From Nonomuraea glycinis (GTDB lineage Bacteria > Actinomycetota > Actinomycetes > Streptosporangiales > Streptosporangiaceae), in contig NZ_BMNK01000008.1 of NCBI RefSeq assembly GCF_014646515.1, positions 362,745-426,744 on the forward strand: DNA of 64,000 nt, written 5' to 3'. Each line of letters begins with the position of its first letter. Position 1 is the first letter of the stretch. Under the pieces are notes generated by a model. The model saw nothing but the letters and a program-made list of their open reading frames with translations, was not told where the DNA came from and did no database searches. The position numbers were made by a program, and so were the translations under genes. Positions 45,001-64,000 of the stretch are shown in pieces.

Positions 45001-48000
45001 GGCGACAACCTCCGGCACACCCTGCTCGGCCCCTTCCGGCACGGCCCGACGAGACCCGTCCGGCACTCCTTGGGCAGAACGGTCAGGCACCGTCTTGACG
45101 GGCTCGTCCGGGGTGAAGGCGCGGACCAGGCGGCGGCCGTCGCGGTAGGCGACGAACACCTCGCCGGAGGGCCGGCTCACCTCGGCGGCGAGTGCCTCGG
45201 CGACGGCGTCAGGGCTCGCCGCCGGGTCGAGGTCCACGGTGGCGCAGTCGAGGTTCAGGTATTCCTGGTTGGCGACCATCGGCAGGGTCGCGGCGGCGGC
45301 CTGCCGGAGCGCGGGCACCTCGCCCTCCGCCACGGCCTGCCCGCCGGAGGTGGCCAGGATGATCCGTACCCCGTCACCGGCCTCACCCCAGGCGTCGAGC
45401 AGCCGGGCCAGTGGAAGCAGCCCGTCGTGCGCGCCGGCGGAAGGGTCCTCCTCGTCGAGGAGGCGCAGATCCACCAGGACGGTACGGCCGCCGCCCGAGG
45501 TCTCGGCGAGCCCACCCGGAACCTCGGCAGAGGTGTCCGACGGGGCGACGGTCACGACCTCGAGGCCGTGGGCGCGCAACGTACGGGCCAAAGTCTCAGC
45601 CGCCTGGGCACGGCCACCCAGCAGGACGCAGCGGGCGAGCGCCTCAGGCGTGCCCGTGGTGGACGCTTCGGGCGTGTCCGCCGGGGTCCAGCGCGGGGTC
45701 AGGAGTCGCACGTGCGGCTCGGCCGTCGACTTGGCGGCACCGGGAGCGGCACCCGTACCAGCACCTTGGGCGGCAGCGGGGGAAGGTGCGCCGAGAGTGG
45801 CGGCGGGGCGGGGAAGGGCGGTGGCGGGCGGGTCGACCCAGTAGCGTTCGCGCTGGAACGGGTAGGTGGGCAGGCCGGCCTTGGCCACCGGCCGGTCCTG
45901 CTGGTAGCCGGGCCAGTCGAGCGCCACGCCCGCCAGCCAGAGCCGGCCGGCCGCGTCGGCCAGGGCGGCGCCGGCCGCGCGGGGGTCCTGGGCGCCCGGC
46001 AGGGTGCCGACGATCAGCGGCCAGCGTTCGCGGGCGCAGTCCCGGTGTCCGCGCGCCATCGCGCCGAGCGACTGGCCGGGGCCGATCTCCAGCAGCGCCG
46101 CGTCGCCCTCCTCCCGCAGCAGCGTGGCCAGGACGGCGTCGAATTGGACCGGCGCGCACATGTGCTCGGCCCAGTAGGCCGGGTCCGTCACCTGCTCGGC
46201 CGTGGCCAGGGCGCCGGTGACGTTGGAGACGTACGGCACGCGGGGCGCGTTCAGCGGCACGTTGGCGGCGATCCACGCGGTGAGCGGCGCGCGGATCGGC
46301 TCCATCATGGCCGAGTGGAAGGCGTGGGTGGTGGCCAGCGGGCGGCACGGCACCGCGTCGGCCTCCAGCAGCGCGCGTACCGCCGCCATGGCGTGCGGTT
46401 CGCCCGCCAGCACGGTGAGCTCGGGTCCGCTCACGGCGGCGACGTCCACGCCGGAGATCCCGGCGCGCCGCAGGCGTTCGACGGCGTCGGCGGCGGACAG
46501 CGGCACGGCGCTCATCGAGCCTTCGGGCAGTTCGCCGATGAGGCTCGCGCGGTGCGCCACCAGGGCGAGCGCCGACTCCAGGGACAGCACCCCGGCGAGG
46601 CAGGCGGCGACGTACTCGCCCAGGCTGTATCCGGCCAGGATGGCGGGCTGGACGCCCCACGCCTGCACCAGGCGGGCGAGCGCGTACTCGACCGCGAACA
46701 GGGCGGGCTGCAGGACGGCGGTCGGGGTCGCGGCGGCGGCCGGGCCGCGACCGAGCAGAGCGCCCAGCCCGCCGGCCTCCTCGGTGCGGCGGGGGGCGAG
46801 CATCTCGGCGAGCGGGTCGTCCCCGCCCATGCGGCGGCGCAGGACGGCGCGGCACTCGTCGAGCACTTTGCGGAAGACGGGCTCGGTGCGGTAAAGCTCG
46901 GCGGCCATGCCGGGGTACTGCTCGCCGGTGCCCGCGATGAGGAAGGCCACGGGCCGGTCGGCGCGGCTCTCCTCGCGGCCGAGCACCGCCCCGTCGCGCA
47001 GGGCCGCGGCGGCCTCGGCGGTGGACGAGGCGACCAGCGTCCTGCGGTGGGCGAAGACCTGGCGTCCGCTCTGCAGCGTGTGGGCGACGTCGGCGAGGCG
47101 CGTGCCGCCGCCGGGGCCCGCGAGATGCGCGGCGAGCCGCTGGGTCATCGCGTCGGCGGCGGCGGCCGAGCGCGCGGACCACACCAGCGGCTCGGGCCGG
47201 GGCTCCTCCTCGGTCCTGGGGACGAGCGGCGCCTCCTCCAGCACCACGTGCGCGTTGGTGCCGCCGATGCCGAACGCGCTCACGCCCGCCCGCCGGGTGT
47301 GTCCCGCCTCGCGCGGCCAGGCGCGCAGCCGGGTGACCACCTCCAACTGGGCGTCACCGGCGGCGAGTTGCTGGTTGGGCGCCGACAGGTTGAGCGTCGC
47401 CGGGATCTCGTCGTTGCGCAGCGCGAGGGCCGCCTTGATGAGGTTGGTGACGCCGGCGGCCCGGTCGAGGTGGCCGAGGTTGGTCTTGACGGAGCCGATC
47501 AGCAGCGACTGCCCGCGGAACACCTGCTGCAGCGCGGCCAGTTCGGCGGCGTCGCCGAGCGCGGTGCCGGTGCCGTGCGCCTCGATGTAGTCGATGTCGG
47601 CGGGCGTCAGGTCGGCGCTCGCCAGCGCCTCGGCCATCACCGCGGCCTGGCCCTGCACGCCGGGCGCGGTGAAGCCGACCTTGCGCCCGCCGTCGTTGTT
47701 GACCGCCCAGCCGCGCAGGACGGCGTAGATCTGGTCGCCGTCGGCGAGCGCGTCCTCCAGCCGGCGCAGCGCGACCACGCCGACGCCGCTGCCGAGCGGG
47801 GCGCCGAGGCCGCCCGCGTCGAAGGCCCGGCACTCGCCGTCGGGCGGCGAGATCCCGCCCTGCTGGTAGAGGTAGCCGACGTGCTGCGGCACGCTGACCG
47901 CGACGCCGCCGGCCAGGGCGAGATCGCATTCGAACCCGGCCAGGCTGGTGGCGGCGGCGCAGACCGCGACCAGCGACGTCGAGCAGTAGCTCTGCACGCC

Positions 48001-48542
48001 GTACGACGGGCCGGACAGGCCCAGCGTGTGGGCGACGCGGGTGGTGAGCGAGTCCTTGTCGTTGGCGAGCCCGAGTGCGAGGTCGCCCATGACCTCGCCG
48101 ATGCCGCTGGGCAGCAGGTTGTTCTGCATGTACGAGCTGTGCGCGCAGCCGCCGAAGACGCCGATCGAGCCGTCGAAGCGCTTGGGGTCGCAGCCGGCGT
48201 CCTCCAGTGCCGCGTGGCTGTGCTCAAGGAACAGCCGGTGCTGCGGGTCGAGGATCTGCGCCTCCTTCGGGCTGAACCCGAAGAAGGCCGCGTCGAACAG
48301 CTCGACGTCCTCGATCACCGGCGCGGCCTTCACGTACGCGGGATCGGCCAGCAGGTCGTCAGGGACGCCGGCGGCCCGCAGCTCGTCGTCGGTGAACCGG
48401 GTGATGCCGGATGTGCCGGCCCGGATCGCGGACCACAGCTCGGCGACGTCGGACGCCCCCGGGAAGCGGCCCGACATGCCGACGATCGCGATGTCGGTGC
48501 CGGAGTTCTCGCCCTCGATGTCGTCGATCACGTCTTCCGTCC

Positions 48543-48546
<4 letters not shown>
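39067..48546 (-). CDS. Bimodular type I PKS PksC: KS-AT-KR*-ACP-KS-AT-KR-ACP
   Basis: A 3159-aa synthase with two modules. KS1 has Cys188 in QSYCSTSL and KS2 Cys1734 in QTFCSTSL, both non-canonical. AT1 reads GTGEQYPGM and GYSLGEY (Ser641); AT2 reads GVGEQYPGL and GYSLGEY (Ser2214); both end in HAFH. KR1 has a damaged NADPH site, TGGLSDVA (from Thr1193), and may be inactive, leaving a keto group. KR2 has TGGLGGIA (from 2751). ACP serines are 1494 and 3086. A GGSGGSGGSGG spacer interrupts KR2 near 2800. There is no N-terminal docking helix; the C-terminus is Arg-rich. The ATG overlaps the PksD stop (ATGA). It precedes the extender cassette. Confidence 0.92.
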
Positions 48547-53408
<4,862 letters not shown>

Positions 53409-53441
53409 CGTCGGTGCCTTTCCGGTCGCGGGAGTCATGGG

Positions 53442-58802
<5,361 letters not shown>

Positions 58803-58835
58803 CGCTCCGGCCTTTCCAGTCATCACGGGAGTGGG

Positions 58836-61800
58836 TCACAGGTCGTTGTCGATGAGGGCGAAGATCTCCTCGTCGGAGGCTGAGTCGATCTTGTTCACCA
58901 TCGTGTCGGGTTGGCCTTCCGGCTCCCCGCTGAAGCGGGCCAGGCCGCTCCGCAGCACGGCGACGAGCTTGCCGCGGATGATCTCGCCGTCGTCCTTGGC
59001 AGTGGTGAGCATCGACCCCACGTGCTCCAGGGCGCCGCGCAGCATGTCCTCGGGTGAGGGCTGGGCCGGGGCCAGCGAGTCGAGCAGGTGCTGGGCCAGC
59101 TCCCGTACGGTCGGATGGTCGAAGACGAGGGTCGCGGGCAGGCGCAGTCCGGTGTCGGCGTTGAGCCGGTTGCGCAGCTCGACGGCGGTGAGAGAGTCGA
59201 AGCCGAGCTGGTTGAAGGCACGGTCGACGCTGATCTTGTCCGCGCTGCCGTGCGCGAGGACGGCCGCGACCTGGTTGCGGACCGAGTCGGTCAGCAACCG
59301 CAGCGCCTCCTCCTTGCTCAGCTCGGCGAGTCTGGCCACCAGGCCCGCTGCGGCTCCCTTTCCTTGGGTACGGCGCGGCAGGCGTACCAGCCCGCGCAGC
59401 ACTCCCGGCAGGTCGCCACCTTCGGCCCTTGCCCGCAGCCCGGCCGTGTCCCAGCGCGCCCCCACCACGACCGGCTCCACCTCACCGGCCAGAGCCGTGT
59501 CGAACAGAGCGAGCCCTTCCTGCTCGCCCAGCGGAGCGACCCCCGCGCGAGCCAACCGGGCGACGTCCAGGCCCCCGGTCATGCCGGACTCGACATCCCA
59601 CAGCCCCCACGCCACCGACACCGCCGGCAGCCCGGCCTCCCGTCGGTGAACGGCCAATCCGTCCAGGAAGGCGTTCGCCGCCGCGTAGTTGCCCTGCCCC
59701 GCGTTGCCCACGACCCCGGCCAGCGAGGAGAACAACACGAAGAACCGCAGCGCCATCCCGCTGGTCAGCTCATGCAGGAACCAGGCCGCATCCGCCTTCG
59801 GCCCCAACACCACATCCACCCGCTCAGGCGTCAGACTCCCCACCACCCCGTCATCCAGAACCCCAGCCGCATGTACGACCCCCGCCAACGGCCCCACCGA
59901 AGCCACGACATCTGCCAGCGCATCCCGATCCGACACATCACAGGCCAGCACCCGAACCCGAGCCCCAACCCCTTCCAGATCCGCGACCAGACCCGAAACC
60001 CCCACAGCGCCCGGCCCCCGACGCGACACCAGCACCAGATCCCGAACCCCATGCCGCTCCACCAACCGCCGCGCCACCAACGCCCCCAACCCACCCGTCC
60101 CGCCGGTCACCAACACCGCCCCATCCCCACCTGGAACGGAAGGGAAAGCAGAGACGGGGACACCGGGCGAAGCGGAGGTCCGAAGGCCGATCGGGGCAGG
60201 GAGAACAGAGACGGGGACACCGGGCGAGGCGGAGGTCCGAAGGCCGATCGGGGCAGGGAGAGCAGAGGCGGGGACACCGGGCGAGGCGGAGGGTTGGAGG
60301 GCGGTCGGGGCAGGGAGGGCAGAGGCGGGGACACCGGTCGGGGCAGGGAGAGCAGAGGCGGGGGTACTGGGCGGGGCGGGGGGCTGGAGGGCGGTCGGGG
60401 TGGGGAGTGCTCGGCGGGCCAGACGGGGGGCCAGCACTCGGCCATCCACGACGCGGACCTGTGCTTCGCCTGAGGCGAGCACCGTGGCCCAGTCGGTGAA
60501 ACCCTCCGGCACCTCGGCCAGGACGAACCGGCCTGGCTGCTCGCTCTGCGCCGACCGCACCAACCCCCACACGGCCGCACCCGCCAGGTCCCCCGGCCGG
60601 GTCGCGAACACCAACCGCGACCCCGCCAACCCCTCGTCCTGCACCGCCGCCAACACCCGCGACGTCAACTCACGCACCGCAGCCGGCACACCCACCAGCT
60701 CACTCACACACCACACCACCACCGGATCACCCGAACCCGAACCGGAGCCCGAACCGGCAGGCGCATCCGCCCACTCCACCCCGTAGAGCGGCAGACTCGC
60801 CGTACCGGTGGCCAAGGCCGGGACCGGGCGTACGCGCAGGGAGGCCAGGGAGAAGACCGGACGCCCTGAGGGGCCGGACGCGTCGATGGCGCAGCCGTCG
60901 GCGCCGGTCCTGGTCAGGCGGACCCGGAGCGCACCGGCCTCGGCCTCGTACAGGCGCAGGCCGCGCAGCTCGAAGGGCAGGCGCAGCCCGTCGGCCGGGT
61001 CGGCGACGAGCAGCGGGTGGAACACGGCGTCGAACAGCGCGGGGTGGACGCCGAAACCGGTGACGTCCAGACCATCGGGCGCGACCACCTCGGCGAACAA
61101 CTCCTCACCACGCCGCCACAACGCCCGAAGCCCTTGGAACGCCGGACCGTACGAATAGCCCGACTCCGCCAACCGCTCATAACCCCCCTCCAACTCCACC
61201 ACCACCGCATCCACCGGCGGCCACACCCCAGCCCACTCCCACACACCACCACCAGCGGCCGAATCGCCCAGTACGCCCGAGGCGTGCCGGGTCCAGCCGG
61301 CCTCGTGGTCGCCGTCCGGCCGCGAGTGCACCCGTACGGGCCGCGCCCCGGAGGCGTCAGAGGGATCCACGATGACCTGGACCGTGACCCCGCCGTGCCG
61401 TGGCAGCACCAGCGGCGCCTCGAACATCAGCTCCTCGACGAGGCCGAGCCCGGTCCGCGCGGCGGCCTCCAGGACTAGATCGGCCAGGACCGCGCCGGGC
61501 AGCACCACGGCCCCGGCGACGACGTGCTCGGCGAGCCACGGCGTGTCCGTCACCGACAGGCGGCCGGTGAGCATGGTGGGCCCGTCCTCGGCGAGCTCGA
61601 CCTCGGCGCCCAGCAGGGGGTGGGCGACCTCGCGCAGGCCCACGGCGGGCAGGTCCGCGACGCGGGCGGGCGGGCCGAGCCAGTACCGCTCGCGTTCGAA
61701 GGCGTAGGTCGGCAGATCCACCCGGTTCCCCCGCGGGAGCAGCGCCGGCCAGTCGACGGGGGCGCCGGCCACCCAGGCGGCGGCGAGGCAGGCGGCCAGC

Positions 61801-64000
61801 GCGTCGGGTTCGGCGCGGTCGCGGCGGTGCAGGGAGAGGATCGTGGCGTCCTCGCCGGTGACGCAGTCGGGCGCCATACCGGCGAGCACGGCCTTCGGCC
61901 CGACCTCCAGGTAGAGGTTCACGCCCTGCTCCTCCAGCCGGGCGATCATCGGCTGGAACATGACGGGCAGCCTGATCTGCCGCAGCCAGTACTCGGGGTC
62001 GGTCCACGGGGTGTCGAGGACGCCGGTGAGGCCGGTGACGCTCGCGATCCGGGGCCGGGTGAACGTCACCGACTCCAGCTCGGCGGCGAACCCGGCGATC
62101 ATGGGCTCCATCAGCGGGGAGTGGAAGGCGTGGCTGACGGTCAGCCGCCGGGTGCGCCGGCCGCGTTCGCGCCACTGTTCGGCGACCGCGAGGCAGGTCT
62201 TCTCGTCGCCGGAGATCACCACGCCGGCCGGTCCGTTCACGGCGGCGATGCCGGCCTTGTCCTCCAGCCCGGCCAGGGTGGGCCGGAGCTCTTCCGGCGT
62301 CGCGGCCACCGCGATCATGGCGCCGGGTGCGCGCAGCTCCTGCATGAGCCGGCCTCGGGCGGCGATCAGGCGGGCGGCGTCCGGCAGCGACCAGACACCG
62401 GCGACGTGCGCGGCGGCGAACTCGCCGACCGAGTGCCCGGCGACGTACGCGGGCGCGACCCCGAGCGCGTCCAGCAGCCGGAAGGCGGCCACCTCGAAGG
62501 CGAACAGGGCCGGCTGGGTGTACGCGGTCTCGTCGAGCAGCGCCGCTTCCGGCGTGCCGGGCGCGGCCCACATCACCTCGCGCAGTGGCCTGTCGAGATG
62601 TACGTCGAGCGCCGCGCACGCTTCGTCGAGGGCGGCGGCGAACACCGGCGAGGCGGCGGCCAGCTCCCGGCCCATGCCGGGCCGCTGCCCGCCCTGTCCG
62701 GTGAACAGGAAGGCGGTACGGGTGCGCTCGGCCGCCACTCCTTCGACCACCTCGCCTGCGGGCCGCCCGCCGAGGCCGGCGAGCAGGGCTTCGCGGTCGC
62801 GGCCGAGCACGACCAGGCGGTGCGGGTGCACGGACCGGGTGGCGACCAGGGAGTGGGCCACGTCGGCCGGGTGCGGCTCCGGCCGCGCGGTGACGTGCGC
62901 GTGCAGCCGCTCGGCCTGCGCGCGCAGCGCCTGCGCGGTGTGGCCGCTCACGGCCCAGGCGAGCGGGCCGGTGACGACCTGTTCGGCAGGGGCTGACTCA
63001 GGTACGGGCTCGGGGATGTACTCCTCGATGATGGCGTGCGCGTTCGTACCGCTGATGCCGAAGGAGGAGACGGCGGCGCGGCGGGGGCGCTCGCCGGGCG
63101 GCCAGTCGCGCGGGTCGGTGAGCAGCCGGACGCTCCCCGCGGACCAGTCGACGTGCGGGGTCGGCTCCTTGACGTGCAGCGTCGGCGGGAGCGTGCGGTG
63201 CTCCAGCGCCTTGACCATCTTGATCACACCGGCCACTCCGGCGGCCGCCTGGGTGTGGCCGATGTTCGACTTCAGGGAGCCGAGCCAGATCGGGCTGTCC
63301 TCTGTGCGGGCCCGGCCGTAGGTGGACAGGAGCGCCTGGGCCTCGATCGGGTCGCCGAGTCTGGTGCCGGTGCCGTGCGCCTCCACCACGTCCACGTCGC
63401 TCGCGTTCAGCGTCGCGTCGTCGAGGGCTTGCTGGATCACTCGCTCCTGGGCCGGGCCGCTCGGGGCGGTCATCCCGTTGCTGGCGCCGTCCTGGTTGAC
63501 CGCGGAGCCGCGGATCACCGCCAGGATGCGGCGGCCGTTGCGCCGCGCGTCGGACAGCCTTTCCAGGGCGAGGACGCCGACGCCTTCGGACCACGCGGCC
63601 CCGTCGGCGGTGGAGGAGAACGCCTTGCAGCGGCCGTCGGGAGCCAGCGCACGCTGGCGCGAGAACTCCACGTAGGCGTCGGGCGAGGCCAGCACGGTGA
63701 CGCCGCCCGCGAGCGCGATGGCGCATTCGTCCTGGCGCAGCGCGCGCACGGCCAGGTGCAGCGCGACCAGGGAGGAGGAGCAGGCGGTGTCCACGGTGAG
63801 CGAGGGGCCTTCGAGCCCGAGGGTGTAGGAGACCCGGCCGGACAGCACGCTGGGGGTGCTACCGGACAGGAGCACACCCTCGACCTCCGGCGGGACCGCG
63901 CCGTGCACGAACCGTGAGGAGTAGTCGTTGAACATGTTGCCGGCGTAGACGCCGGTGCGGCTGCCGCGCAGCGTCACCGGATCGATCCCGGCCCGCTCCA
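58836..64000 (-). CDS. Type I PKS module PksF (incomplete): KS-AT(malonyl)-DH-KR-ACP-docking
   Basis: The gene runs off the right edge, so its start is missing and the first visible residues are inside a KS; the ATG near 63977 is internal. The KS has DTACSSSL (Cys codon near 63780). The AT has GQGGQ, GHSVGE (Ser codon 62430-62432) and HAFH, the malonyl-CoA signature. The DH has HVVAGAVVLP and DAVFH, the KR TGGTGGLG and LDD, the ACP GFDSL near 59200. The tail ends EEIFALIDNDL and should dock to PksE. It predicts an unbranched double bond. A 57-bp repeat array lengthens the linker before the KR. Several blocks are almost identical to PksE. Confidence 0.93.
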   Translation of the reverse strand, partial: ERAGIDPVTLRGSRTGVYAGNMFNDYSSRFVHGAVPPEVEGVLLSGSTPSVLSGRVSYTLGLEGPSLTVDTACSSSLVALHLAVRALRQDECAIALAGGVTVLASPDAYVEFSRQRALAPDGRCKAFSSTADGAAWSEGVGVLALERLSDARRNGRRILAVIRGSAVNQDGASNGMTAPSGPAQERVIQQALDDATLNASDVDVVEAHGTGTRLGDPIEAQALLSTYGRARTEDSPIWLGSLKSNIGHTQAAAGVAGVIKMVKALEHRTLPPTLHVKEPTPHVDWSAGSVRLLTDPRDWPPGERPRRAAVSSFGISGTNAHAIIEEYIPEPVPESAPAEQVVTGPLAWAVSGHTAQALRAQAERLHAHVTARPEPHPADVAHSLVATRSVHPHRLVVLGRDREALLAGLGGRPAGEVVEGVAAERTRTAFLFTGQGGQRPGMGRELAAASPVFAAALDEACAALDVHLDRPLREVMWAAPGTPEAALLDETAYTQPALFAFEVAAFRLLDALGVAPAYVAGHSVGEFAAAHVAGVWSLPDAARLIAARGRLMQELRAPGAMIAVAATPEELRPTLAGLEDKAGIAAVNGPAGVVISGDEKTCLAVAEQWRERGRRTRRLTVSHAFHSPLMEPMIAGFAAELESVTFTRPRIASVTGLTGVLDTPWTDPEYWLRQIRLPVMFQPMIARLEEQGVNLYLEVGPKAVLAGMAPDCVTGEDATILSLHRRDRAEPDALAACLAAAWVAGAPVDWPALLPRGNRVDLPTYAFERERYWLGPPARVADLPAVGLREVAHPLLGAEVELAEDGPTMLTGRLSVTDTPWLAEHVVAGAVVLPGAVLADLVLEAAARTGLGLVEELMFEAPLVLPRHGGVTVQVIVDPSDASGARPVRVHSRPDGDHEAGWTRHASGVLGDSAAGGGVWEWAGVWPPVDAVVVELEGGYERLAESGYSYGPAFQGLRALWRRGEELFAEVVAPDGLDVTGFGVHPALFDAVFHPLLVADPADGLRLPFELRGLRLYEAEAGALRVRLTRTGADGCAIDASGPSGRPVFSLASLRVRPVPALATGTASLPLYGVEWADAPAGSGSGSGSGDPVVVWCVSELVGVPAAVRELTSRVLAAVQDEGLAGSRLVFATRPGDLAGAAVWGLVRSAQSEQPGRFVLAEVPEGFTDWATVLASGEAQVRVVDGRVLAPRLARRALPTPTALQPPAPPSTPASALPAPTGVPASALPAPTALQPSASPGVPASALPAPIGLRTSASPGVPVSVLPAPIGLRTSASPGVPVSAFPSVPGGDGAVLVTGGTGGLGALVARRLVERHGVRDLVLVSRRGPGAVGVSGLVADLEGVGARVRVLACDVSDRDALADVVASVGPLAGVVHAAGVLDDGVVGSLTPERVDVVLGPKADAAWFLHELTSGMALRFFVLFSSLAGVVGNAGQGNYAAANAFLDGLAVHRREAGLPAVSVAWGLWDVESGMTGGLDVARLARAGVAPLGEQEGLALFDTALAGEVEPVVVGARWDTAGLRARAEGGDLPGVLRGLVRLPRRTQGKGAAAGLVARLAELSKEEALRLLTDSVRNQVAAVLAHGSADKISVDRAFNQLGFDSLTAVELRNRLNADTGLRLPATLVFDHPTVRELAQHLLDSLAPAQPSPEDMLRGALEHVGSMLTTAKDDGEIIRGKLVAVLRSGLARFSGEPEGQPDTMVNKIDSASDEEIFALIDNDL
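60142..60402. repeat. 57-bp tandem repeat array in the PksF linker
   Basis: Units at 60142-60198, 60199-60255 and 60256-60312, a shortened 33-base unit at 60313-60345, and a diverged one at 60346-60402. Every length is a multiple of three, so the frame stays open. Each full unit encodes 19 residues of the type LPAPIGLRTSASPGVPVSV. The matching linker of PksE holds about one unit. Confidence 0.9.

Noticed and set aside
60142..60402. CRISPR array
   Set aside because: The units are contiguous, without unique spacers, and in frame within a PKS gene.
63955..63977. ATG at 63977 as the start of PksF
   Set aside because: It lies inside the KS (just before TLRGSRTGVYAG), and the frame stays open to the window edge with matching KS sequence. 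The gene is truncated by the window, not by biology.

Overview
The window is high-GC actinomycete DNA: strong GC at third codon positions, GTG and TTG starts, LacI-controlled sugar importers and type I polyketide synthases (PKSs) with actinobacterial docking tails. A Nonomuraea/Streptosporangiaceae-like origin is plausible but cannot be fixed from the sequence alone. No rRNA, tRNA, CRISPR array or insertion sequence was seen, and no gene-free stretch exceeds 300 bases.

Region 1 (1-19.5 kb) is a pentose, most likely L-arabinose, utilisation locus. Two minus-strand operons follow each other: lacI-ytfQ-ytfR-ytfT-yjfF (13.2 to 7.6 kb) and chvE-mmsA-mmsB-lacI-araB-araD (7.4 to 0 kb). The two LacI proteins are close paralogues, each 338 aa. 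A LacI-type operator related to TTGTTAACGTTCACA recurs at or near the starts of four genes and inside a fifth. A third, divergent LacI gene faces a plus-strand operon of a lipoprotein, two permeases and a GH127 beta-L-arabinofuranosidase-like enzyme. Together these genes would release arabinofuranose, import it, and phosphorylate and epimerise it towards xylulose-5-phosphate. araA would be expected just outside the left edge.

Region 2 (19.5-22.7 kb) is a set of small or unrelated genes: a tandem pair of DUF4236 mini-proteins ending in a clear terminator, an acyltransferase-3 membrane protein, a DUF1707 membrane protein and an APH-fold kinase. A 60-bp tandem repeat between the acyltransferase and DUF1707 genes has copied the acyltransferase start region.

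Region 3 (22.8-64 kb, continuing past the right edge) is a modular PKS gene cluster. The plus-strand arm is an ABC-2 exporter, PksA (KS-AT-KR-ACP), PksB (KS-[AT missing]-KR-ACP) and an acyl-CoA dehydrogenase. The minus-strand arm, in transcription order, is PksF (incomplete), PksE, PksD, PksC, an FkbK-ACP-FkbI-FkbH cassette for a hydroxymalonyl-ACP extender, a type II thioesterase and a Sfp-type phosphopantetheinyl transferase. The arms meet tail to tail with a 38-bp overlap. PksE and PksF are ordinary actinobacterial modules with patchy near-identity to each other. PksA, PksB and PksC belong to a different lineage: their KS active sites read Q-[TS]-[FY]-C-S-T-S-L. Their ATs, and that of PksD, read G-[VT]-G-[ED]-Q and G-Y-S-L-G-E-Y instead of G-Q-G-x-Q and G-H-S-x-G-E. 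PksD has a canonical KS and docking helix but the unusual AT, so it looks like the junction between the two lineages. The AT-less module and the altered ATs beside an ACP-bound extender cassette lacking its O-methyltransferase are the most novel part of the window. No loading module, terminal TE domain or cluster-specific regulator lies in the visible part.
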